Assembly (NCBI RefSeq): GCF_028858725.1
Contig: NC_084776.1
Span: forward strand, 3,472,001 to 3,536,000
DNA: 64,000 nucleotides
Source: Colius striatus
Lineage: Eukaryota; Chordata; Aves; Coliiformes; Coliidae
Reading direction: 5' to 3'
This document shows positions 32,723-46,583 of the stretch, piece after piece; position 1 is the first letter of the stretch; every line of letters starts with the position of its first letter. A model generated the notes under the pieces. It worked only from the letters and a program-made list of their open reading frames with translations, was not told the DNA's origin and did not search any database. Made by a program: the position numbers and the translations under genes.

Positions 32723-35700
32723 CCATGGGCTTTTTTTACTCTTTTTATATACTGGCAGGAGCTCATGGCTGTAGCTCATAGCCTTCATAAATGCATGCCC
32801 TGCCTTCTGGCAGCTCTACTAACCCTCACCCCAGTGTAAACTGCCCAAGCAGGCAAATATGACAATGTGGGAGTTTGCTCCTGTAAAATTGTGACAATTT
32901 CAACAGAGTCATTATTTCTCCAGTGGATCCTGCCCCATTCACTGGGTCACTCTGCCTTACTTCTGCCCAGGTCGTGCTGTCCAGCCTGCAGCTTTGGTCA
33001 GAGCTTTGCCAGCTGCAAAACACACAAACCTCTTAAAAACCTGGGAGGGAAGGGGAGTATATCTGCTGTCTCCATTTTTTTAGCCTTGTGTGTCTTTACA
33101 GAAACAGAGGAAAAAAGAAGAAATACTAGGAGAGGAGGATAGTGCTTTCATTTCATTTTTAATTCTTTTGAGGAGGTAGGAGTACTTAGATACTGAGTGT
33201 AATTGAAGTCTGTTACTAATATCTTTCAGCGCCCAGGTATTTAGTTGGTGAGTGTGTGGTTTGTGTGTCAAGGAGCTGAGCAGCGATTTCTGTGTCTTCA
33301 AACTGGAACTGGAGAGGAAGGAGGAGGGTGGATGGGCTTGTGGGTCTGGGCTTCACTAGGTTTCTCATCTGATTTGAAGCCAGGTACTTTATCTTTCTAC
33401 CCCTGACTAGGAAGGATAAATGCTTCCTTCTCACCCACTTTCCTCTCATCTAATAATAAAAGGGAAAGGAAGATGTGGAGAAACTGGGACACAGTGATAG
33501 AGTTGCCCAGCTCAGAGGAGGTGCGTGAACACTGCTTCAGCTGGGTTTGAAGCATTTTGCTTGCAACTTATGTTTTATACATGCAATATTTTGTGTTTAA
33601 GCATGTCTTCCTTGAGGGACAGGATTAAGTCTGATTTTTCCACCTACATAAATGTAACTGCTTTCTAGGAAGGCAGTGGAAGTATGCCAATATGAAGCCA
33701 ATATAAGAGAAGGGATTGTAGATCTGTCCCTTCAATTGGACCTTTCCCTGCTGGTCCTTCTTTTCTGAGCCAAGACTCATCTTGGGAAATAAATCATACC
33801 ATCAAACTGAAAACCTGGTCCTGCTTCCAAACATTACTGTGTGCTTATCTTCATTTTAGATTTCTGTTTACTGCTATTTATTATGTCACAGACTTATGGT
33901 TCAGCATCCAAATTCTTCCCAACAGATGGCAAGGCAGGATGCACAGGAGTAGTAAAATAAACAGGATAAATGCACAACTGCCCATATGTCTGAGAGGCTG
34001 ATACACATTTATGACTTCAGAACAAAAGGCTGTTTTCAGTAGATGGTTCCAGTGCTGTGCAGAGCCTCTCGCTATTTTCTGCCCTACCCTAAAGTCTCTC
34101 ACTTCTTCAGTGTGTTTTCATCAGTTAAACTACAGTATATTTTGCCCTCTCTCTTTTATTCCCAGATAGCTGTTTCCTTCAGTTATTTGTCTTCAATCTC
34201 AAGGTACATCAGCTCATTTTACTTTCAAAATTTGAGTGGAAAGTGGCTCTTCCCTGGGCTTCAGCTTATATTTTTAACTTCAGAGTGGTTATTTTGGCTG
34301 TTTTGAGGAGCACACAGAGGTGCTGGGAGCCACAGCAACATGTGAGACACCGGCTTTCTCTATATTGGGACTTCTTATGATATTAATGATAAGTGGCCTT
34401 TCTGATATCTCAAAATAGCAAGCCTCAGGGCAAGCTGCCTGCAGGATGGATAGCCCAACCTAGACAGACTTTTGCTAGATTTCCCTTCAAGTCTGAGGGC
34501 ATTTTTACCAGTTGTTGCATGTGTGTCAAATGCAGTGGAAGCATTGAAGCAGTTCTTGATTTAGCTTGGCAGACAGTCCAGCCTCTCTTTCCTCTCCTTC
34601 TTGAGGCATCCCATCATCTTAACATCTTTGTTCTCATTCTCTTTTTGCCTTTCCTTGCTGAAATAGTGTAGCTTTCCTTCCCCTAACCAGGTACCTTCCA
34701 AATTAGCTTTGCAATGGTAGTGTGAGGGTCTGTCTTTAGAAAACTGGTAGCTATTGCTCCAGGTAGAAATTTAGGATTTAAAATTTATCATTTTCACTCT
34801 CAGGCAACTCTGTGCTGTCCTGACAATGAAAAATGCACAATCATGTGCTTGTCCAAACGGGTGAGGTTTGGATTCTCTTTTCTCTACCTGTTTTACTTTG
34901 CTTCCCACATGTTTATCCAGGCTCCTGATCATTTTACAAAGAGCACTGTAAGTTCTTCAATAGAATCGAGTCCTTTTTTCTGTTGTCAAATGTTCTATGT
35001 GCAGGAATGGTGGAATAGAAACGTGCAGTCCTGATGTGAGGAGATGGATAAAAGGAGAGTGCCTTGTGGAATTAACAGTATTTCCTGTGCAAATTGCCAG
35101 GCCCTGATATGAATTAACCTCTTTTATTGTGCTTTTCTTTTCAAGCATTCCACCTTTTTAATTGCTGTTTTGGAATTGTGCCACTTAGGTGCCCTTTGAA
35201 TGCTTCTCACTTAGCCAGTCCTGTTAGCTTAACAATGCCAAATATTTCAAAGGTATGCAGAAGCACTGACAAGCATCCCCTGTTCAAGGTGGAGAGGTAC
35301 CCAGTTCACTAAGGAATTACTACTCTCCTTTAGCTGCCAGCTTTTTGGTCAGATTTAGCTAATAACCATTTTTAAGTCACTGCCAATTCTCTAACGCAGG
35401 TTTCGGATCAGTTTTCTCCCATTTACACATTTTAAATAATGCAATTTTGTGTGGAATATGGATGACTGAGTGTTTGCTCCTGTCCAAATAGATAGCATTC
35501 AATAATATTAAGATTGTTATTGTGTCTTACTTGCATCCCAGAGGCATAGTTTATCTATTGTTGCTGCAAGGCATTAAAAGGGAACCATGACATGTCACAA
35601 TTATGACTTGAAATAGGATCTTGCCAGAGGTACATTGCCTAAATGTAATCAAATCTAAAATACAGATTATTGCATATACCTATCTCAGAGCTGTGCATAC

Positions 35701-38019
35701 CTATCTCATGGCTCACTGAGTATCAGTGATGGCTATTAGGAAGATAATTTTGGTTAAATGTGTTGTAAGAACTGCCATGCTGTTGGGTGTTTTTTAAAGC
35801 CCAGCCCCCAGCATTCAGCTGCCTGCAAGCAAAGGGAATAGAAAACTCTTAATGCTTGAAGACTTTGAGACTATTTACACTGAGTTTTCAAAGGTAGACA
35901 GATGGGAAAGTTAAGAATATTCCTTTGTATGTGACTCATTAGTGACAATAGTGGGTTTTAATCATCTTTGTCCAGTGAATCTTCTGAACTGAGGTAAACC
36001 ATAGCAGTGCTCCTTTACACAGTTGCATACATTTTAATGCAAAATTGGCTGGAGTTGTTTTCTTTTTGTGTTAGTTTGTTTGTAGCAAGCTGATGAAACA
36101 GCAAGTTGTGTTATGTCACATCACATTTTCATCCACGCTGATCATGAGCAGGGTCGAAGCCCTCACTCTGTTACTTGAACCAGTGGAGTAAATAGCTCAA
36201 AATAAATTGTTCTTCTCCTGATATGCCTCTGCTGATGGTGGGTAGGTTATCTTTTGGCAATTGTGAACTTCCAAAACTTCAGGAACTTGGTTTCCAGTGC
36301 AGATTGCTGAGGGACAGCCCCAGACTCTTCATCTCTCTCCTCCCACATTTAACGTCCCTTGGTCCCGCTCTGCTGCCTGACATATCCCCAGCTGACAGCA
36401 GCTTATCCTGTACAATTAGAGCTTTGCAACCTTATTAACAATTTCAATTGGGTTTTATTAGGGGAACTGTTGGTAAATGTCATTATTAAGCAGAGCTATC
36501 CTAGGCATGATGAAAAATCAATTAATAAATCAGGGAGCTAAGTAACAGTTTGGAAATGGCTTCTTAAAACTAGAATTGCTAACCCTAACCCTAGCTGAGT
36601 GTTTACCCACAGCCTCCTGCCAGCAGAGCATCAGGTATTTGCCTTTACAGCAGTTTTGGGTTCACCAGTGTGCTCTCTGCAGACAGAACGACCTCTTCCA
36701 GATGGACCAGTAGGACGCAGACAGCCCCAGTCCTAAAGCCCTTCCACATTCATGCATGCACTGAACCCAAGCCAATAAACCTGGCAAGAGGCTGAGTTTC
36801 TTGGCTCAGGCTTTGTGCTGCTTGGATTTGCCCAACCTGCATTTGGATCAGAGCTGGTGCACATCCCCCAGCTCTGCCTGCTGTGAAAAACACAGTTTCG
36901 TCTGTTGACAGAAGATGCTCCACGATGATGCAAAGTCTTTGCAGAGACTAACTGTACTTCCAGGGAAGGTTTGTCTTTGAAGCTTACATTGCATTGAGAG
37001 GCAACAGGAGAGTCTTTTCTTTTTGTTACTTAGGCATTTCCAAAGTATTTATCCAAGACTATGCCACTATTTGCTAATTATGAGCTTAGACATCCTGTGG
37101 TTCTCCTCAGTAGACTGAAGGTTTGCTTCAGAGGTCGGTGTTTCTCCCTTGCTCATTTTCCTGTGCTCTTGTCCTTGCCTTTCTCACTGGCAAATGCAGG
37201 AGGTTTTGGAGATGCTGTGGGATCCTTAAAGATGTGAGACTTGAAAGAAAACATGTAGTATTTAGGAATAATGTGAGGGCTGTATTTACAGCATCACTTC
37301 TAATTACAGCCATTTGAACAATTCCTTTGCAATGTCCCGCTACGGTAGTGCTTATTAAAATAGAATCCTCTTTATAGTTTGGTAGCAAATTAAGAGGGGA
37401 AATAGGTAGCCCATTCCATGCAATGTCCTTGGAGAAGGGGTTTACTTTCCTAACTTGCTTTCTAGGAATATTGCCCTTTTTTTTTGCCTGTGCTCCTGGG
37501 CTTATTTTTAATGACTTACTTTGTGTCTCAGTAGCCAACTCCCAGTGACCTTTTTCCCTCATTTATTTTCATTTCCATGTGTAAGTGGCAGCATTCAAGC
37601 TGGAGACAGTCTACAGACACAGCAGCAAAACCCCATAGAGAAGGAAAAAAAACAGACAGAAATTTTCCACCAGAATTCTGAGTCTTACCCAGGGCTTTGG
37701 CCACGCAAAGAGCCGACTTTGCAGGATCAGAGGAGCACTGGCATGCAGGGGCTGGATGAAGGGCAAGTGGTTCAGGATCAGGGCCAGACCTGGGCAGCCA
37801 GGACCTTGCCATCAGCATCTCCCGGCGCCAGCTCTGGATGCAGCTACTCCCACAGGTTATCCCTTTTTCTGGCATGACTGCTCTGCCCAGGGAAGGCTGA
37901 GCAAGTGGTTGCAGCTGGCCAGAATATGGCTACACAGTTCCTAATGCTGCATTAATGTGCACCTGTTTTGGTAGCCAACTGGCACCCTGTTCAGCCTAAA
38001 ATGTGTGTATAAGCCTTGT
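32723..38019. other. Intron 1, middle part
   Basis: Unique DNA. AT-rich parts at 35440-35700 and 36400-36560 (AACAAT at 36437-36442) have enhancer-like texture. A chance telomere-like CTAACCCTAACCCTA lies near 36581. No exon seen. Confidence 0.55.
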
Positions 38020-38420
38020 ATTAAAAGAGGCATGAGAATTAGCGTGTATCAAACATGCCATTAGGCACGTGCCTGGTAGACATAATGTAGGATAATGAAT
38101 ATTATCACAAGAATAAATTAATAACTGAAAATATTTTTAATACATATGCACACTTAAAACAGGCTAAGGACTAAGTGACACTTGTGTCACCAGTTTATAA
38201 TTAAAATGCAGTGCTTGGATGAGAATGTAAGCTTCAATTAGCCAGCACGACCCTGCTTCCGGCTTTACTTCCCACTGAAAAGCAACGATAACAAGCTCAC
38301 ATTTATTATCAGAGTTTTTCCTGGAGCTGTGCACTGAAACATGCTCACATCTGAGCCCTTTCACTGAAGACATTTTTTCGCTTCAGCAGTTTGGCATGCC
38401 ATACAAAGGCTCTCTGATTT
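38020..38420. promoter_or_regulatory. Candidate enhancer block with two perfect dyads
   Basis: AGGCACGTGCCT (38063-38074) is a 12-bp palindrome around a CACGTG E-box. GTGACAC-TT-GTGTCAC (38175-38190) is a second perfect dyad, and TAATTA follows at 38198-38203. Repeat-free sequence, intron 1. Confidence 0.35.
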
Positions 38421-41400
38421 TTAGTGATGTTCACCTCCTCTTACATAAAAATGTTTTCTGTGCATATGATTTGGTTTGAGTTAAAGTCCAGGTGCACGGG
38501 TTACTGAAGAACCAAAAGGATGGCTCATCACATAGCACAATGGGTAATTATTGCTGAGCTTCAGTGTATTGCACAGACAGATCCTTTCTTGGAGCTCAGC
38601 ATTGTGGCTGAGAGAGAGAAAATACCTACGATCTAGCCCAAAGTCCTACAAGGCTAAGAATAGATTTGCTGGTGTATGGTTTGCCCATTTAATTTTAAAC
38701 TATGTCAAGGGATAGAGCTTCATAATGTTGTTTAGAGGTGCTATTTTGCATTTTAATTCACCACAGGGATGTCAATACATATATGAGGTCTTATGTGTTC
38801 CCACTTTCATCCCAAGAGTCCTTCTAGTTAGGCTTTTAGCAAAATGGTTAAATAATTCTCAGGGTTTGGCCTGTCAATGTATCTCCTGATTTATGCACAA
38901 TCCAGGCAAAATTTGGTGCTGCATTCCATAAGAATTGAGGTTCTGGTTTCTTCAAGACAGGGCAGAGTCCATGGCCAGACAGCTGAGGTCCCTGTGTAGG
39001 CAGGAAGAAAACCCAGGTGTTTTGTGTGTGCTGGGTGGAGACCTGACTCCACCAACCTGCAGGAAGGTCAGTGCTCTACTATATCTTGGCTCTTGCCCCT
39101 CTGTGCAGTTTGAGTACCTGTCTCAGTGTTCCACACAAGGGGCAATGCCATCCACTTGAGATGCAGAGCCTTGAGGTGCTTTTTGAGAGCTGCTGACAGC
39201 AATGGTGCCTTCCCAGACACTGATCTTGCCAAGGCCAAAAAAAAAGGGCAGTAGGACTTACTCAACCTGAAGATGTCTGTTGTGTCTTAAGGACGTGCAG
39301 TAGGTGCTCGGTTGGATGGTTTTGCCCCCTTTAAATTGGTCCACGTGAAGACAAGGCTACAGGATTTGAAGTCCAAAATAAGAAGGTTAGGGGATCCCCT
39401 TCTCAGCCAGTGCTTAGGACAGCTGGTGAAAGGGATACAAACCCTAACCAGCCCCAAAATGTCCGTGTAGAGCAGCTGAGCCTCTGAAAGTGTACTTAAG
39501 GAATATTTCCCTCTGACAGAGATGGGACCACATGTCCACATTAATATCTTTTGCAGTGCCCCCTCCAATATTTCAAGCAGTTTCTACAGGCAGATTTCTT
39601 GTAATGTAGGAGTGGATGTCAAGCCAGGATATCTCAACTCAGAATAGATATGTGCTCTTAGCTTTGGGTCAGGCAGTGATGTGTGGTGTAGTCAGAGCCC
39701 GCAGGGACTGTTCAAGTTGTAAAAAACTCCAGACCTTCTGGTTTTTCACTGGTGCTATTCACATGGGACAGAGTGACCTCTCCAGAAAGCCTTTCCAACA
39801 GCAACAGCAATAGCAATCTCTCTCAATAGCATTTAATAACTACCCATGGAGAAAATTACACTCTATTTAAAAGGCCAGAAAAAATCATCTTCAGTTTAAC
39901 TCTGCTGACTTTGGTAGAATTACACCAAAGATGAGTTTTGTCTGATATCCTTTCCCATACTAATATTCAGGAGCTGGGCTGAAAAAGCTTTTCAAAGGGA
40001 GATTAAACAAGTCTGAATGGTGAAATATTCTTTTAATTTGCCTTCACACACGGTGTTTTAGGTGTAGCTTGGAATCCTGCCCTTACAAGAAGCATTCCTT
40101 TAAATATTTATACAGCATCAATATGTAGCCACCTTCATACGTTTTTAATGATACACTCCTTTCTAAATTAACCCTTGGGTAGCCCTGTTCTATAGCATGC
40201 CATATTTTACACTGCCTTTACACTACCCTTGGCTTTTTATTTATTTATCTCACTGTGGAACAATGAAGATGTCAAGGCAAGGCCCAGGGGCACTGTGGAA
40301 ATCGAATTCTTGGAGCACCACTGCTGTTGCCATGGTGGACATGCACTCAATAGCACGCTGTGCTGCTCTGCAAGCCAAAGGGATTAAAACCCCAGCTCCA
40401 CTGCTGGGCCATCAGTTCAGTGCTGTTACAATGGCAGCTCTTCATTTCTGTAATTGTAGTTCTCAGGACCAGGAGGAAAAAAATAAATGAATGCTGAAGC
40501 AAAACCCAAGCAAAGAGGTGAAGGGGCTGCGAAGGGATGGGAACAGATACCTCCTTTCTCAGGTTCTCCCTGTGAACTGCAGTTGTGTCTGGTAGGTTTC
40601 TGGATTTTCCAGAGGCTTCTCTCTTTTGTCTTCTTATTTTGTGTTAGTAAGATGCTACAGTACACTGAGGTGAAGGGGACAAAGCCCAGCGTTGTCAGCT
40701 GAGTCAAAGATCCTTACAGTTTCCTCAGCCTCGATTCAGGCTCAAAACCCACAGATGAGTAAAAACACTGGCACAAGCTGTGGATTCTTATAAATGTGGG
40801 ATTTGTTCCTGCTGTTTAATTATACCACATTATCATAGCAAAATGATTTCTGCAGAAGCTGCTGGTGGCTTTTTCCAATCCTGGTTTCTCTGTCTCCTAA
40901 GGGTACCAGAGGAGGTGGCTGCACCTAGAGATCATGGCTGCATGACCAAAGGCTGAGCAAAGCCTTGGCAGACTGACAGGCTGCACAGTGTCCTGGGTTT
41001 TGTAGGGAGATTGTTCCCCTGGCAAAAAACAATAGAAAGATATCAGAGCTTGTCTTCTGCCCTGTTATACTGAAAGGAAGAGCAAAATATTCCACTGCTT
41101 CATAAAGAAGAGTTGCACCCTTTAGAGCTGAAATCCAACCTCTCCTCTTGCCTGCTGAAGGAGCTTTATCCTGTGCTTGTTTTGTAAGTAAGAGCTTCAG
41201 TTAAGTCAGTAAAGAATTTGTCTGGGGATAATGGGCTCAAGGAAATACTGAAATGCAGTTTCCCTGAGTTGCAGTGTATTGAAGAAGGAGATTGAATCAC
41301 AAGCAATCCCCTTCCAGTGGCAGAGCTGGGCTCCTGCTGAATCAGTCCGAGTAAGGATGTCACCTTCTCTTCTGCTGGCATACAAGGTACTTCATAAGTA

Positions 41401-44400
41401 GCAGAGGGGTGGTTTTGTATCTTCCTCCTATGAAGCCAGTCTGGTATGATTTGGCTCCAGCAGTGACTGGGTTTGCTCAGTTTTTAAAATGTGCTGGTAA
41501 AAGGACATTGTGTTTGCTCCAAACAAGAGCCGTCTGGGCTTGGCAATCCCAGGCATGTGGCTCAGCAAAAGAAAGCAGACAGCAGCTGAAACACAATGTA
41601 CTGCTGTCTTCCACCATGGGCAAGGCAAGGTGTGGCCAAGCTTAAATTGTGCCATTATTTGAAGCCTTTCTTTGGGTTGCAGAGGCAATTTTTTCCTCAG
41701 TGTTTGCTGCAAATATGTTTAAATTCACTGTGTTTTGGAGGCAAGTAGTCAATGCATCTGAAGTGCATACTTGACATATGTTTCTTTTCACATGCTGTCC
41801 TCCATTTGTTTCATGGAGCAGATGCTCAGTTTACCACTTTAAATGTATTCTTATTTACTAGAAATTATTTTAGAAAATAGCTGTTTGGAACTAAACATTT
41901 CCAGCCCTTCTTCTGAGTTCTGGGAGCTCCTTGTTGCAGCTGTCCTGTGTGGCTGCATGCAGATGTTGACAGGTTAATTTGCATTTGAAGAGCTGGATGC
42001 AGTGAGCTAAAGCAAGAGTTTTTCTTCCCTGCCTCTGAAGGCAGTCACTTAAACACTCCTTGCCAAATTTAGCCCTGATGCTACTCTTCTTAATTAACCA
42101 GAGCAACATCCAAGCTGAGTTTGGCCCATTGTTAGCTGCCCATTTATTCCAGGGTTGAATTAACTTCCCTGACCATGTAAAAGAAAGGCTCTTATTCTGA
42201 GAATTGATTATACAACAGTGAGAGGCAAGGACAGTCCTAATTCACAGCAAGATGGTGTGTACAAGCTGGTTTAGATGATTTCTTCTATATTGTCCCATTG
42301 CCAGAAGCTGCAGGTCCAAACTTTCCAGCTGTGGTTTCTGGTTTACCTGGCTGCTGCATAATACTGGAGTTGGAAATGTTTTAGTAAATCCTGCTATCAA
42401 GAAAAATGGGCAGCTTGCACTGCTTGATCCCCCTTCCTGGAGAATACTCTTTTGTTATTGTTGTGGGTTTTTTCCCCTCAAAATAAGAGTACATAAAGAC
42501 TCAGTACAAAGACCTGCATTTAGACTTCAGTCTCTCCCACTGATAAAGGCAAAAGTCTTGATCCCCAGCCGTGCTGTCAGCCTCTAGAAACTGTTGCTCC
42601 TGGTCTGTCATGTATGTGATCCATCTATGTTGACTCAAAGCATGATTTAGCAGAGACCAAAAACTTTCATGCTGTAGCAGGGAGAAGAGGTAACATTCAG
42701 AGCTGTAGCCCCATAACCATGGAGGCCTGGACATTTTGCTTTCTCTTCGTTTTTCTTTCATTCCTTTAGATGTTACAAAACTGTCAAGGAAAGCGACATC
42801 CAGCAGGTGTGAGAGCACTGACCTCAACCTGCAGAAACACAGCAAGGCAGAAAGTTGTCTCTATTTTTTTTGGCCCCTTGTTTCACCACCCTCCTGTGCT
42901 TCCCTGACATGTCCCAGCTGTGGGCAGATGCTGATCTCATTTCTCCCCCATAATCTGGATTTCAGCAGTTTTCCAGTTTCCTTGTGCTGCTCCAACACAA
43001 GTTGCAGCTGAGTTTGCTGAGCATCCCCCTGGACCAGGCTGCCACAGGGCCAGTTACCCACCTGAACTTTGGTAGTTTTGATGTCTCAGCGTAGGCATTG
43101 TAAGGAACACTGGTAACGCGTTGGATGCTGCATTTGAGGCATTCATGGCAAAATTCTTACTGGTCACAGTCAAGTATGAACTAATTCATCACCCCACCTG
43201 TGCACAGGTGCCATGTGAGACTCCTGGCACGGTGAATTTCATTAGGAAAAGGGTTCCCTCCAGTCCATCATTTGCATCACACATGAAGCTCTTTTAGACA
43301 CCTCTTTGTTTCTTGAACGTAAGAACTCAAGAGGAGGGGATGGGAATGGAGAATGTCACTGTTAAACAGGCATGATTCAGGTACCCATGGCGACATGAGA
43401 TCACTCCACACTGTCACCACCACAAGCAGAATTACCTTAGACAAGAATAACTAAGAACAGGATTTTTGACCTTCAAGATTTCCTTATCTGCAAACATTCT
43501 AACTGTGTAGCAATGCAACCCAACTTGTCAACAACCAGAAACAGAAGAAAAATAAAACTAATTTAAAAGCCCACAGTGGCAGTGGAATAAATTCATACAT
43601 TTATCATTTCAGAGGTTCCCATCTCTCCTGCCTCGTTTCCAGGAAGGTTTAAATTATTAGATTTCTCTTTTTTTACAAGTTATGTTTACTCTCCTAAGAA
43701 TAGAATACAATTTGCAGATGCTCATAGGGATGAAAAAGCATTTTTTCCCTTTGTGTTGTTGCTCACACAGTTAACACACACAAACCTGCACTTTCCAGCT
43801 TTCCAAAACCTTGGCTTTTACATCAAATAAATTAATCATTATTCAGAAATTTAGTTTGAGCTCTTTAAAAGAAGAAGGTTTGTCATTTAAACTTTCACTT
43901 AAGAAATATCAGTGTTTGGTGCAGTTATCTGGTCCAGTTAGAGGGGCAGATTCTTCACAACACTTACATCTGCAGCTGGTCCTACCAGCTAAAATTGGAG
44001 CTATTTGTAAGAGTAAAAAGCCTGAAAGTGAAGAAGGGCAGGGTCAGGAACCAAGTTTACCATCACAGCTGGAAAGAACCTAGTAAAATGAAACTCCCAG
44101 AATCCAGATCTCCCAGGTTTTATGCTTCCAAGGCAGAGGGTGATTTTTAAGCAGAATTCTAACTTGCACATACATTAATTATTTCTAGCAATTTGCTCAA
44201 AAATAGCAATTTGAGCCTGACTCGCTCTGTTCTTACACAGGGCTGGAGTGGAACCAGGCAGCCTGGGAGCACAAAACCTTCTGCACACACCTGAACCCAA
44301 TACCTGGCTTGGGTCTGGCACTGCCATGCTCTTGGTGTCCCTTTTCCCTCCTCTGACACAGATCAGCAGGGAAAAAACAGAGTTTGGGGTCCAGACGTCT

Positions 44401-44419
44401 CTCTAAGATCTGAGCCAGT
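38421..44419. other. Intron 1, nothing recognised
   Basis: Unique intronic DNA without repeats or exons I can support. Open frames up to 114 codons lack features. Confidence 0.6.
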
Positions 44420-44441
44420 GAGAGAGAGAGAGAGAGAGAGA
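44420..44441 (+). repeat. (GA)11 dinucleotide microsatellite
   Basis: Eleven GA units in intron 1, about 70 bp upstream of the AP-1 pair at 44512-44535. Confidence 0.95.
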
Positions 44442-44511
44442 CGTAGTTGGTTGCCAACAGAGGCCAAAGGCAAAGTGCTGTCCCCTGAGAGCAGGGGAGC
44501 ATCATGCTGCG

Positions 44512-44535
44512 TGACTCAGAGGTGCAGCTGAGTCA
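44512..44535. promoter_or_regulatory. Paired AP-1/TRE sites
   Basis: TGACTCA at 44512-44518 and TGAGTCA at 44529-44535, two perfect TRE heptamers 17 bp apart. The second, read on the minus strand, continues as TGACTCAGC, an antioxidant-response core. Binding is inferred. Confidence 0.45.
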
Positions 44536-45375
44536 CAGCCTCCTGTGGCTTCTCCTGTGATGGGAACCCGTTAGACACTGTATTCAAGATTGTGCTTGAA
44601 GTCACGATCCAACTCATTGTGTTCAGGCTCCTCATTTGCTTCACAGGGAGAATGAATGTTGCACTTCTTGGAGAATAACAAGGAGTCTGTGGTGTGGGAG
44701 AACTAACTCCTGGATTCCTGCTCATGACAGCACTGTTAAAGAAATCCAACAAAAACCCCTCAGCTTTAAAGCACAGAGAGATGACGGTATCTCTGCTGGA
44801 GCCTCCCAGAAGTCAATGAAGGTACACCTGGCATATTGAGTATTTGCTGGTTGGCAGGATGCATCAGCTGAGAGTGCCTGAGGCATGGGGAGCTGCTGTG
44901 GAAAAGCATCATTGTCTCATGAGGATGCACCTCTCCTGCTTTGGAGCAGAGCTGCAGAGGGGTTTAAGTGTCCCCATGCCTATAAGGTAGAAACAGCCTA
45001 GAAACCTCATTAACCTGGGCAAGGAATGGCAATGATGAGCATAGCTCAACTCCTATACCCGAATGGTGAGGGGGGCTGTCATCAGAGCTTGGCTTTCCAA
45101 CCCCACAAGGCTGATGTTTTGGGCTGTGCTCATCCTGAGGGATGGCCATTGCATCGATGTCCTCTGGCTGGAGTCCCCACACAGCAGACATGCACCCTGT
45201 GCAGCCCCCTCAACACACTGCTGCTTCCATCACAGCACCATTAGAGCTAAATGACACGGCAGATCCTCACTCTCCAGCGGGTATTTGCCGACACATAAAC
45301 CAGTGAACCTGGTCTATAGAGCATGAGTAATCTATAGTCAGTAGACAAACTTTCTCAAGAGCTGGTTTAGGAGAG

Positions 45376-45446
45376 CGAGCGAGCCCTGATGCATTGTCAG
45401 TGCAGCGTGCAGGAGAGCTGCTGGAGCCGCTTGGTGTTCCGACACG
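45376..45446. other. Small CpG cluster in intron 1
   Basis: Six CpG dinucleotides within 71 bp (GAGCGAGCGAGC, GCAGCGTG, AGCCGCTT, CCGACACGAC) in CpG-poor surroundings. Confidence 0.4.
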
Positions 45447-46527
45447 ACTGAGTATTTTTAGAGCCATCCCATGGTGCAGGATTTTTAACTTCCATTTCAC
45501 AGCCCTTGAAGCCTGGCAAACTTTCATTAACATTTGATGCCTTGAAGTCATGGAGGAAAAGGAAGGGAAGGAGGAAAAAGAAATACACCTTTTGGGAGCC
45601 TGTAGTGTGCAAAGTCACTGTGAAGCTTAGAAAAAGCCTCCAATCCCTCCTCTTTGTACCAGGTGCTTTTAAATTACCCAAACCATTCAGAGAGCATAGC
45701 CAGGATCCTAAACCATGGCTGTGAGTGAGAGTCTTGCTTAATTAAAAGTTAACATGTTAAATACCTGGAGTCTCTCTGGCCTTTGGGAAAGTTGGAAGTA
45801 CATTTTAAAGATTGCCCCCTAGCATAGAAGGATTATGCCTCTCTTCTTGGTCCATTATGAGGCAACTTTGCTAATATAGGGCTCTTTGACCCATAAATCC
45901 CCATGTTACTCCTAAGCCATCATGATTCCATCCTAGAAAGGAGTGCCTGGGACATGGGGCAGCTGAAGGCTTTGCTTCCAGTTCCCACTGCATACTCTGC
46001 CACTTCTGCTCAGCACAAAGTAAGGCTTTTCTGACCAAATGTATACCCAGTGAAAACAGTGCTTCCCTGGCTACAAGGCAGGCTTTCAACTGGAAAAATA
46101 AGTCAACAGAAACTCTGTTCCCCACCCTCCTAAATACACACACGTTTACACACACACAGAGCCTCTTTGCACACAAGTGACATTTTTCATAGGCCAAGGG
46201 AGTAGGAAGAAGAGACATATTTTTGTCTCCTTGGCAAAAATATATTGGCAGCATATCACTGAGTTGTAAAGATTGAGTAAGTACCAGAGTGTGGCCCTGT
46301 TAAAATGGCACATTGCTGGAAAGCTGCCTCTGAGCTGCCTGCACCCGTCTGCCAGGACCGTGGCAGGGATGCTGCCCTGGGGAGGCTCAGCATGTGGGCC
46401 CCCAAACAGCCCAAACAGGCTCCTGTGGAGGAAGAGAAGTTGGTAATACCTGGAAATAAGGAGCTGTCAGTTCTGCTTCGAGCCAGATGAAGTGTCTGAA
46501 GAGGAAGGGAGCTGTAAATCTCCCCCT

Positions 46528-46583
46528 GCGCATGGCACCGTTCCCGGGCGGCCGCAGTCGCTGGGTACCTCTCGGGAGGTCTC
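46528..46583. other. CpG cluster with NotI site in intron 1
   Basis: Eight CpGs in about 55 bp, including CCCGGG (46543-46548) and GCGGCCGC (46548-46555). Such density deep in an intron suggests an unmethylated regulatory element or relic CpG island. Confidence 0.45.

Noticed and set aside
36578..36597. Telomere-like CTAACCCTAACCC motif
   Set aside because: Only about two and a half units; too short to call an interstitial telomere.
39550..39572. Possible CTCF core around GCAGTGCCCCCTCC
   Set aside because: Only the GGGGGCAC half matches; the CCA half is missing.
45806..45822. Possible CTCF core around TTGCCCCCTAGC
   Set aside because: Only about nine of fourteen core positions fit.
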